From Plectosphaerella cucumerina (lineage: Eukaryota > Ascomycota > Sordariomycetes > Glomerellales > Plectosphaerellaceae): a stretch of DNA of 64,000 nucleotides. The notes beneath the pieces were generated by a model that was not told the origin of the DNA, made no database searches, and was given only the letters and a program-made list of their open reading frames with translations. Below are positions 33,390 through 43,442 of the stretch, piece by piece (positions within the stretch are counted from its first letter, which is position 1; each line of letters begins with the position of its first letter). The position numbers and the translations under genes are program-made. The stretch spans positions 1,798,001-1,862,000 of the forward strand of contig JAGPXD010000006.1 of NCBI GenBank assembly GCA_020746995.1, given 5' to 3'.

Positions 33390-34941
33390 ATGACCGACAA
33401 GCTCCCCCCCAATCTCCTGGCGCTCTTTGCGCCGCGCCCTCCCCTCCGATGGGTGCCCCCAACCGACCAGGCCCCCGAGAAGAGGAAGACGGCTGCCGTG
33501 TCCGGTCTCGCGAGCTTCCTGCCTGCGCTGGAAGAATACAAGCAGACGGACGTCTACGTGCCCACGGAGAGCTGGCTTCAGATGAAGGATCGCAAGAAGC
33601 TGGAGGCTCAAAAGGCGAAGCTTCCCGGCGCGATGGACAAGGTCGTTGCCGCAGAATGTCAGTCGAACTATTCGTGCAGGTGCAAGATGGGACCCTGGCT
33701 AATAAAACTCAGACAAACCTGCCGAAGACCCCAATATTCGTGGCGACCCCTTCAAGACGCTCATCGTCGCGCGTCTCTCCTACGAGGCCAACGAGCAGGA
33801 TCTCGAGCGGGAATTTGGCCGTTTCGGCAACATCGAGCGTGTATGTACCACCCCTTGACCGGGTCTGCCACTCCAGTAGCTGACCCCCTGATTACAGATC
33901 CGAATCGTCACCGATACGCACGCACACGAAAAGTCGAAGGAGAAGAAGAGGAAACCCCACCGGGGCTACGCCTTCGTTGTTTACGAGCGCGAACGAGATG
34001 CGAGAGGTAATATCTTCAGAAACCCCCCTTTCGCAGATGCTTTGGCCCTTTCTGGCCCCTTCCCAAGACACGTGGCCCTCAGGCTTGCCTGTGCTCTTGC
34101 TGCGAACGAGACTCATGTGGCCCTCAAGCTTGCCCGTCTCGCAGCGGTGTCTCCCCCCTTCCCCGTCTAACGCATCGCACGGTATGTATAAGTTGAGTTT
34201 ACTGACACAAGCGCCTCGGCGTGCTGGTGAGTAGCTGCTCTTGACTCTCTTGATGGCGTCCGGATCAAGGACCGCCGCATCAAGGTCGACATCGAACGCG
34301 GCCGCACCGTCAAGGGCTGGAGACCCCGCCGATTCGGAGGCGGACTCGGCGGCCGTGGTTACACCAAGGCTCTTCCCGCCCGTCCCATGGGTGGCCCTGG
34401 AGGCTTTGGCGGCGGCTTCCGCGGAGGCTTCCGTGGCGGTTTCGACGGCGGCCGTGGTCGTGGTGGTTTCCGCGGCGGCTTCGGAGGTCGCGGCGGCGGC
34501 TTCCGAGGAGGCGGCGACTTTGGCAGCCGTGACCGCGGACCACCCAACGGATTCCCTCGGGATGCGCCATCAGGACCTGGTGGCCCCGGCTTCGGCGGAC
34601 GCGGCGGATTCGACCGGGACCGAGGCTTCGATCGCGGCAGTGACCGTGGTGGTGACCGTGGCAGCGATCGCGGCGGACGACCACCCTACGACGACAGGTC
34701 TGGCGGTGGCCGCGACCGTTTCGGTGACCGCGACAGAGACGGCGGACGCAGGACCGGCAGCAACATGGAACCCATCCGACCTAGGGGCGAAGGTGGGTAT
34801 CGTGAAGACAGAGGCCGGGACCGTGAGCGGGATCGCGATCGGGACCACCGCGACTTTGATCGACCCCGCGACGACGACAGCCGGAAGCGAGGCTACGACG
34901 GCGGCGGCTACGAAGACCCAAGGAAACTGCGCCGTTACTGA
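33390..34941 (+). CDS. U1 small nuclear ribonucleoprotein 70 kDa (U1-70K/Snp1)
   Basis: Spliceosomal protein that binds stem-loop I of U1 snRNA and helps recognise 5' splice sites in the nucleus. Exons 33390-33657, 33713-33840, 33898-34006 and 34235-34941 give 403 residues. The N-terminal U1-specific region starts MTDKLPPNLLALFAPRPPL. The RRM has RNP2 TLIVARLSY and RNP1 RGYAFVVY, then ALDSLDGVRIKDRRIKVDI and the signature ERGRTVKGWRPRRFGGGLGG. The tail is Gly/Arg-rich (FRGGFRGGFDGGRGRGG) and ends in Arg/Asp/Glu alternation (RDRERDRDRDHRD). The third intron (34007-34234, 228 nt) is three to four times longer than the other introns of the gene and contains a second donor-branch set; see the findings. 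Confidence 0.95.
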
Positions 34942-35761
34942 GCGAGTGACCTACCACATCCCGGATTCTTCAAGGTATCTCGGTAGTAGCGGATCCCCCT
35001 ACTCATCTATTTGCCCTGCAGTCACTTCCATCGAACCCGGGGTAAGGTCAGCAGTCGATTTAGGCAGCCACAGCACTCCCAGTCGGCAACTTTGTCAGTC
35101 GGCAACATTCAGGTTTCGGAAACGCAAAGAACAACGAAAAGCTCAAAGTTGGACCAAATGCTCGCACCCACCCAGGTCTCGGATCAGTTTGGTCACGCCA
35201 CCGAACAAGGCGTTACGGTATCAGAGGGAGGTATTCTTCTTGTGTTGTATTCAATCACTCTGAACTCAGTGTAGCTGCTTTCGCGTCCTACTAGGGGACG
35301 AGCGAGAGCTCTCAAGTCAGGTAAGATCACAGGTAAGCGGGAGCCGTGCCTAGTGATCTGGGAATCGAGGTGTGCTTTCCATGACATCGGGCGGGTAATG
35401 GCGTTCCCGCAATGGAAGAAGAGAAAAAAGAGAGCGACTGCCAGAATATGTTGTACGAGTAGCGGACGTCTGTAGCCTCTCAAGCCCCGTGTCCTCCCGC
35501 GTGGGAGGGTGGGTGTTTCTTTAGCATCCGTCCTCGGTGAAGAGGCTTCGACTGTTGCGAGGGGCTCATTCTCGTACGGCGCATGACATGTCTGCGGCCG
35601 GCTGATGATGATGTGCATTTTTTTGATCCTGCCAAACGCCCAAACTCCTTCCGAATTCGTCATGGTATCAGCCCCTGAAGTGTGCGTGTGCACCTCGAGC
35701 GGCCGCGACATCACTCGAACGGCCAGTCAGTCCCTTGCGGTTCCCGTATAGAAGTCATCCT
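34942..35761. other. Convergent intergenic region
   Basis: 3' flanks of U1-70K (plus) and MRT4 (minus), 820 bp. The ORFs are short and unsupported. Nothing else was seen. Confidence 0.6.
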
Positions 35762-36619
35762 TTACTCGTTGTCCACCTTGGTCACCTCGGACGATGCGGC
35801 GCTCCAGTAGCTGGGATACGTTAGATATCAAGACATCTCGTAGGAAAAGGGGCAAAACTCACGCCAGGACCTTGACGTCAAAGTGAGCCAGCAGAACGCT
35901 GAAAAGCTTGAGCAGCCTCGTCTGCCGAGAGTCCAGGGTCTGGCCCTCGCGGCAGACGACGTAGCCGCCGTTGTCCTCCGAGGCGGGCTCCTCGGGGGCA
36001 TCGGCCTCGCCGAGCACGACGCGGCCGCGAACCATGCGCGTGGGCATGCCGAGCTTGCGCAGCTCGGGCTCGATCGAGTGCTCCATGGGCACGTCGTGCT
36101 CGCGCGGGACCTCACCGCCTGTGGAGTAGACGACACCCTGGGGGATGATGAAGTCGCGCGACGCGGTGGCACCGGCGCGCGCAAAGTCGGCCTGGCGCAT
36201 CTTCTGGAAATACTCGAAGATCTCCTCGGGAGGGCGGTTGGTCAGGAGCAGGCCGACGTCGCCGGTGAGGAAGGGCGACAGGCGCTCGATGTTGTCGAGG
36301 ATGGCGGTCTCGGGGGTCTGGCCGAGAGCCTTGGACATGAGTTTCGTCTTGCCGAAGAAGAGTCTTGCGCGCGGATCATGGTCAGCATGCGCTGCATTGG
36401 AGGGAGTCTGGAAGGATAAGAAACTCACCTGCTGTCCGAGAGGTCGCGGCGCACCTCCTTGAGGTGGTTGTTGCGCATGTTCTCGACGGAGAGGACGAAG
36501 CAGTGCTGGAACTCGGGGACGGCCTCGCGAATGGACGAGAAGAGGGCATCCTTCTGCTCGCGGGTCTTCTTGGACACCTGCGTCATGTGCACGACGCGGT
36601 TGCGCTTGGACTTGGGCAT
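35762..36619 (-). CDS. MRT4: Ribosome assembly factor Mrt4 (P0-like)
   Basis: Nucleolar trans-acting factor that occupies the site of stalk protein P0 on pre-60S ribosomes. Exons 36429-36619, 35863-36363 and 35762-35810, with introns of 65 nt (branch GCTGACC) and 52 nt, encode 246 residues. The start MPKSKRNRVVHMTQVSKK is the family's N-terminus. LFFGKTKLMSKALGQTPE, GLLLTNRPPEEIFEYF, FIIPQGVVYSTGGEVP and VPMEHSIEPELRKLGMPT follow in the usual order. The protein lacks the acidic stalk tail of P0, as expected, and ends SEVTKVDNE. The long open frame seen at the 5' end of exon 2 is intron read-through. It is divergent from cullin-4. Confidence 0.95.
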
Positions 36620-37489
36620 CTTGGCTGTCTAGATGGGTATACCGACTTTCGGGTGTTGAGAAGGTTGCTTGCTCGAGACTCGACTGTGGAAGATATTCGT
36701 CGGGGAGGGAACAGTACTCTGGCAAGGCGATTCTTCGAAAGTGGTCCCGTTTCTAGCAGTGTGCGTCCGGCTACGTGGGAAATGGCGGCGTCGACGACGA
36801 GGTGGTTCTCGGTCGTTATCAGTTTATCGGCCTCTCGAATTTTTTGGAGTTTTGGCGGCACCTGCACGCTGGGACCTGAACTTTTTTTCTGGACCCCGCG
36901 TTCCGCTAGGCGGAACGATTTTCCGTCAGTGCATCGCGCGGGCGCGCGGGGCGGGGCGTTTAGGGGCTTCAGGGTGCTCAACCGCTGTGGTTGACCAATG
37001 GCGTCTAGCGCAAGCTCTTATCTTATCCCCGGACCGTCGATTGGCCCATCACCCCTCTCAAGTGGTGTTGAAGCACGACACCTCGGATCCAGGAGGAGGT
37101 CTTCCACGGTGTGTCTTTCGGCTTCTACTTTTAGCAAGATGCACACGGAAACAAGCGTCTCTGAATACCTGTGACTTGGGAGTGGATTGATTTGTCCGAG
37201 TTCAAGTGTTCCGGAGGGTCTTAATCGTGAAAGCGTCACCCATGCCTGCCCGGACTTAACGCGCCGCTCCACTTTTGGCTTCGTTCAGTCGACGACGCGG
37301 GTTGCCGATGATCAGTACTTCAACCTCCAGTGACCTCCCCTCCCGCGCCATTGACTACACACCTCAACCACCGACCCATCCCCTCTTCGAGACTTCAGAC
37401 TGACGCCAACATTCTCAAATATACCAGCAATACACCTACAATAGCCCTCGAGATTGCCTCGCACTCTCAACTCTTTGGGCCTACGGTCC
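36620..37489. promoter_or_regulatory. Divergent promoter region, MRT4 / cullin-4
   Basis: 870 bp between divergent starts. It is GC-rich near 36930-36960, with a pyrimidine-rich, AC-rich leader before cullin-4. The open frame upstream of 37490 has no ATG in frame. No gene is supported. Confidence 0.55.
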
Positions 37490-40163
37490 ATGCCGTCATC
37501 TTCGCGAGCGCATCGCGCTGAGGGAGGAGGTCCTGATCTGCCGTCGCGGGCAGACAATAGCCCCCGGCGGCGGCCCCGCCTCGATTCCGATCCCCAAACG
37601 CCTTCTTCGAGAGCTCCCGGTCCCAAGAGACTTAAGTCCGACCTTGCCGCCCGTCAGCCCGCCATGTCATCCAAGATGAAGGGCAAGCTGCCCGACACCA
37701 TCGACCTTACCCAACAGAATGCCTTCCGCCCAGGCGCTGGTGCGAAGAAGCTGGTGATAAAGAACCTGCGCGCACCGACAAACCAGGGAACCCGAGAGCA
37801 GACGGATCAATACTACGAGCGCGCGCGGCAGGACCTATCAGATGCCCTCGTCAATGCCTTCAAGTGTCGCGCGCTCGGCGCCCCGATGGAACGCCTGTAC
37901 ATTGGCGTGGAGAACATATGTCGCCGTGGTGACGCATCCAGTCTGTACAAGATGGTGCAGGAAATGTGCGAGGCACATCTTCGGCAAACCGTTCTCAAAG
38001 CCATACTGAGCGAAGGCGGCCCGACGCCCGTCGACATGGCTCGCAGCGTTCTCAAACATTGGGAGGCCTGGGACACATGCATTGTAAGTGGTCTACTCCT
38101 TTGGACAATTATTTCCGAGATTGACTGACCGTATAGCAGACTATAATCCGGTCCATATTTAGTTTCCTCGACCGGACATATCTTCTGCGTGAAAAGTCAC
38201 TCGACTCGATCAACGATCTTGGCATCAACCAGTTCCGTAAAATGACGTTGTCGTCATCCACAAGCCGACCTCTGACGCCCCTGGGAAAGACGTTCCAGGG
38301 GCTTTGTGACATGGTCGCGTGGGACCGTGCTGGCGACGAGCGGTTCGACAAGACGCTATTCCAGGACCTCCTTCGCATGCTCAACATCTTCGGCCAATAT
38401 CAGAAGGGTTTCGAGCCCAAGTTCCTCGCAGAGTCAGCCACGTTCTTTTCTCAGTTCGCCGAGGAGCGGAGCGGATCGAATCTCAAAGACTACATCCTGG
38501 CCTGCGAGAAGCTCATTAAGCGGGAACGGTCCCGGTGTGACCAGTTTCAGTTGGAGAGCACGACGAAACGGCTACTGCTCGACTCGGCCCACAAGATCCT
38601 CATCAAGGACTACTCGGCCAAGCTTCTCAACAATGACTCTGTGTTCAAGCTGCTGTCAGAAAACGAGTCGGAGTCCCTCCAGGCGCTTTACGAGCTCCTT
38701 CGACTCTCCGGCATCCAAGCCGAGTTGAAGAAACCATGGAGCGATTACATCAAGGCCACCGGGGCTGGCATTGTGGGCGACGTGACGAGGGGAGACGAGA
38801 TGGTTCTCAGGCTTCTCCAACTTCGCAGGAAGCTCGACCTGCTGATCCGGGACGCCTTCGATGGAGATGACGGCTTCACCTACTTCCTCCGCCAAGCATT
38901 CAGCGCCTTCATGAATGACAGCAAGTCTGCCGCTGCATGGTCGTCGGGGACGTCCAAGGTTGGCGAGATGCTTGCGAAACACGTCGACCTCCTCCTCCGG
39001 GGTGGCATCAAGGCGCTCCCGGCGGAGCTCCTCTCCGATAGCAAGGACAGGACTGCGGCAGAGCAGGGCGGGCAGTCTGGCACCGGTGACGAGGAGGCGG
39101 AGCTGGACCGGCAGCTTGACCAGGCTGTCGAGCTCTTCCGTTTCATCGAGGGTAAGGACGCCTTTGAGACGTTCTACAAGAAGGATCTTGCCCGACGGTT
39201 GCTCATGGGCCGCAGCGCGAGCTCGGATGCGGAGAGAAACATGCTGCGGAAGCTCAGGGATGAATGCGGTAACAACTTTACCCGCAACCTGGAACAGATG
39301 TTCAAAGACCAGGAGCTAGCCAAGGGCGAGATGGAGGCATATAAGGACTGGGTCTGCAACAGCTTCAAGGGAGCCGGCGCCGTGGACCTTAACGTTATGG
39401 TCATTTCGGCCTCGGCGTGGCCGAGTTATAAGGAGACACGGCTCAACATTCCCGAGGAGGTGGCGACCGAGGTCAAGCGCTTCGAAGCGTGGTATAACAG
39501 CAAACACGACGGTAGAAAGCTCAACTGGCCGCACATGCTCGCACACTGCAGCATCAAGGCCAAGTTCCCCAAGGGCACCAAGGAGCTCCTCGTCAGCGCG
39601 TTCCAGGCTGTCGTGCTCGTCCTCTTCAACGAGGTCGGGCTCGAGGGCTACCTCACTTACGAACAAATCAGCACCAGCACCGGTCTGCAAGGCGGCGAGC
39701 TGGAGCGGACGCTGCAGTCGCTGGCGTGCGGCAAGTCGCGCGTGCTCTCCAAGCACCCCAAGGGCAAGGACGTCAGCACCACCGACACCTTTACGATCAA
39801 TAAGGCCTTCTCGGACCCCAAGGTCCGCATCAAGATCAACCAGATCCAGCTCAAGGAGACCAAGGAGGAGAATAAGGAAACCCATGAGCGTATCGAGTTG
39901 AACCGGCGCTTCGAAACGCAGGCCGCCATCGTCCGGATTATGAAGTCCCGCAAGACTATCGGCCATGCGGAGCTCGTCGCCGAAACGATCAACATGACGC
40001 GGAAGAGGGGGCCCGTGGACGCCGCTCAGATAAAGAAGGAGATTGAAACGTGAGTCGGAAGTTGACGCCCTGCTGCTTGACATGTGCTGACTTATTCTTC
40101 CTCAGGTTGATCGACAAGGACTACATGGAGCGGGACGGTAAGATGTACACCTACGTAGCATGA
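37490..40163 (+). CDS. cul4: Cullin-4, scaffold of CRL4 ubiquitin ligases
   Basis: Scaffold joining DDB1-type adaptors to the RING protein in nuclear ubiquitin ligases for DNA repair, replication control and heterochromatin. Exons 37490-38083, 38137-40049 and 40106-40163 encode 854 residues. The first true ATG is at 37490; the N-terminal 60 residues are disordered with basic patches (PKRLKSD). The cullin repeats follow, then the cullin-homology region (KDAFETFYKKDLARRLLMGR, FNEVGLEGYLTYEQI). The neddylation site is in AIVRIMKSRKTI, and the winged-helix tail ends MERDGKMYTYVA. Sequence such as IIRSIFSFLDRTYLL points to the Cul4 rather than Cul1 or Cul3 group. The first acceptor is a tandem TAGCAG (38134-38139), so one Gln may be included or skipped. 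Confidence 0.93.
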
Positions 40164-41760
40164 TACATGAATCAACGAAGCATGTCAGCGTGCTGGATGC
40201 AGCGAAGAAAGCCTGTTTGACTCGAGTCCATGCCTCAACGGTCTGTGTATCTTCATTTGAGCGGCGACATAGATGATCGAAGCGAATACATGTAAATCAA
40301 TGATCGTGTTGGCCGCTCTAGATTTGCTTAACGTGTTGATAGCCGTGCTTGATCCACAGTTGCTGTCTCCACGGACACTTCGCTTGTGACTGAGATTGAT
40401 TCCGTAGCCGAGATTGTGGTCACGGTTCGTAAGGAGTTTTCTCCATTACCCTGGGCTCAAGAGCGACAGATGAGGAGTAGGCATGTTGTGGCAGAGGCAT
40501 TCCTTGAGGAACCATGTCTCGTAGAGGTATCAGCAATGAGGACTTGTCATGGGCCATTTCCGAACGCTGACGGATATGACCGTCTCGCGTCTGGTGCAAA
40601 GCGTGCAACGCTGGCTGGTGAATAACTTGATGCCGCATTTTCTGAGTACAGAATCTGCTCCGTGGAGTTTTCACATGCACGGCCAGCGCGTCGACGAGAC
40701 AAGGTCAAGCCGCTAGCAGCAGAGCCGCAACGTCGAATCTTGAAGCATTGATGGATCAACGTCAAGTTTTTCAGTCACAAGCTGCCTGCCGGACCGAAGC
40801 ACCGTCGACAGCAAAGTAGAGATTGCTCCGCGCGGGACATTAACACGCCTGCCAGTCGTTACTCGACCGCAGCGTACACCAAAAGAACCTATCCTCGAAG
40901 ATTTGTCTGAAACCACCCCCGCGACCCGGACCTAAAAGATGTCCGCGGCTGGAAGGAATGGAAACAATTACTTTCGGGGGCCGGGAACGGAAGAAAACCC
41001 ATTGAAAGAAAAAGGGTAACCCTCAGCAAGCCGCATAGCGGAGCCGCCTCTTATGAATTAAAATACACTTGACGGTGTAAGTCAACCCAAACTGATGATG
41101 AAGAAAAAAGAAGAGAAAATACCAATTGCGGCGATGCTGCCGCTGAATTTATGGCTGGCCGACCGGTGGGGCGAGGGCGGTGAGGGGCGGTACTGATTTG
41201 GAGGGTGGCAGTAAATTTTGCTTGGTGGTGGTCGAGGCGCAGGTGGCAGGTGGTCTGTGCCCATCAAGCTCGTGGCTAGGAGGAGCTTGGGCCAGTTTGA
41301 GCTTGAGGCTTGACGATGATGCGACATTGGGAGGACGACTACTGTGATGTGAGATATTGCTAGTGAAGGGGAGGACAAGACAAGTGTGTCGTGGGGATCC
41401 TGCAAGAATTAATCTCTAAGATCAGAATTTCACTGTATGACTTGACCCTGGAGCAGTCTCCCGAATTGAAAGTACAGGTACTTCATCCCACGCACATACT
41501 GAATGGTGACTTATGTATCTCGACTTTGCCTGCTTCCACCTACCACACCTCCGGGAGATCATGCAGCTACAACCAAGAACAAGGCTGGAGGAGGAATGAC
41601 GTCCAAGGCGTCATCCCGCCTTTGTTGTGATCCGTAGCTTCAATTCTACCAGCCTTGCCAAACTTCATCCATTGACTGCTCATCCACGTCTTGCAACATC
41701 TCAGGGTTGCCTGACACTTTTTATCGGCATCTATCCCAAAACACCAATCCATTCCTCATC
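40164..41760. other. Intergenic region, 1.6 kb
   Basis: This is the cullin-4 3' flank and the promoter of the membrane-protein gene. No supported ORF, tRNA or repeat was found. An A-rich stretch lies near 40990-41020, and short T/A-rich stretches occur elsewhere. Confidence 0.5.
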
Positions 41761-43442
41761 ATGGCACCTGTGCCGCTTGAGTCGGAGATCAGGTGCGCAT
41801 CTCACGTCTAAACTTACCTATCACAATCTAACCACTCAATAGCTACCTCCCGTTGGCTCTAGCCACGGGCCACGGTCTGGGCGTGGTGGCCCTCACCGGC
41901 TTGGTAGCAAAGGGCCTCTACAAATCTTACCGCGAGCTCTCACCGGCCCAGGGCACCAGAGAACGTCGATCGCGGCGGTCCATCTTCACACCGCTCTTCG
42001 CGGCTCTGGCCCTCATCAGTCTTGTACTGGCTGGCTATTCAACCACTCAATACGCGACGCTGTCTTACAAGGTCTGGGCAGATCAGCGCGCCGTCGAGGT
42101 GCCTTCAAGGTTTGTTGGTCCGTTAACGCGCTTCACCGAAACATCTCACTCACACCGAAATGGCAGGGTCTACGGAGAAAAAGGCATTCTGCCGTACGGC
42201 GACAACTCAACGCGCGTGTACCTTGCACAATGGTTGACGGACACCCCCATCTACCTGGACGCCTTTGAAATCATCGCCGAGAAAGCCCGCCGCTTCTGGT
42301 GGGGGCAGCAGGTTGAGCTGGCGTTTGTCTCATGGAGCCTACTGCTGTCCATCGAGGGACGGCGGAAGAACATCCCTTACCTCTGGGCATACCTGGCGCT
42401 GGGTCACCTCGTCAGCCTCTCCTTCGCGCAGAACCTGTTTTACCTGGCACTGCTACTCACGCCCACGCCGATCGCACGCGACACAGATGGCGGTGAAAGG
42501 GGTTTCTGGGCACGCCTCCAAGGGTACTTCGTCACCCCTAAGCCGGCCGGCTGGACACCGCACCCGTCTCTGGCGGGACTGGTGCTCACGCAGAGCTTCG
42601 GGTTGCTTTTTGCTGCCCCGCTGGCTGCTGGCACCGAGTCGGCCGCGAAGCTGCTCGTGGTCCAGAGGGTGCTCGCCTACCTGCCTCTGGTGATCCCAGC
42701 AGTCGTCCCCATCAGCTGGGGAACGACGCACGTCCGCGCGCACGAGGCATACGACGGCCACACCGAGCTGTTCCGCTACGCATCCATGGCCTCGTTCCTG
42801 CTCCAGGCCAAGGCGCTCGCGACAGGCCTGCTGTACAACGCTCCCGAGGCATACGAGCACCGGCACAGCAAGTTCATTCCGTTCGACTGGGAGAAGCGGT
42901 CGGCTTTTGACCGGACGTCGACGGCGTTCGGCAAGATCCTGGGCTCGACTTCGGATCACCCGGTGGTCGGAGCTGTGGCTCGTGATGTTCTTCTGAGTGG
43001 CTTCAGCCTGGCCGTCTGGGCTGCGGTGCGGTCACTTGACATCAACGACGTCTTGGCGTCCGCGACACCGTTGTTCCGGACCAGGGCATCGTCGGTCAGC
43101 CGGCAGCTGATCGGATCGTGGGGTGGCGGCGACAAGCCCGACAGGACCCTTACGCCGTCATCGGGGCCTGCCAGCTCCACGAGGAGCAGCAGACGGTCCA
43201 GGGTGGGAGCAGGCAGGCGCCCACTGAAGGATGAGGCGGAGGATGACGATGGCACGGCGGGGGATGGCGCATACGAGCCCACGGCGGCCGCGGCGGAGGG
43301 CGGAGCGGTAGTGGAGAGTGACGTGACACCCCGGGACGAGGCGGACTTGGAGGCTGCAGCACTGGCCTGGGGTCTCAACGTTTTGGGGGGACTGGGGTCT
43401 GGCAGCGCCGGCGTCTTCGGCGCGGAGTGCATCTCGCGATAA
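41761..43442 (+). CDS. Multi-pass membrane protein of unknown function
   Basis: Not assigned to a named family. Exon 1 (41761-41792) is MAPVPLESEI; a 50-nt intron (41793-41842, branch CTAAC) leads to an exon running to the TAA at 43442, giving 543 residues. Hydrophobic segments include LGVVALTGLVAKGLY, LFAALALISLVLAGY, ELAFVSWSLLLSI, LGHLVSLSFAQNLFYLALLL, GLVLTQSFGLLFAAPLA and VLAYLPLVIPAVVPISWG, so six or more spans. The C-terminal 120 residues are hydrophilic, Ser/Arg then Ala/Glu-rich. A second possible intron (42110-42166, GTTTGT..GCAG, 57 nt, branch-like GTTAAC) is a multiple of three without a stop; splicing it gives 524 residues. The architecture suggests an integral membrane protein; substrate and compartment are unknown. 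Confidence 0.75.

Noticed and set aside
32940..34010. 356-codon plus-strand frame over the mL43/U1-70K promoter
   Set aside because: Read-through of promoter, exon and introns in a different frame; U1-70K splicing explains the region.
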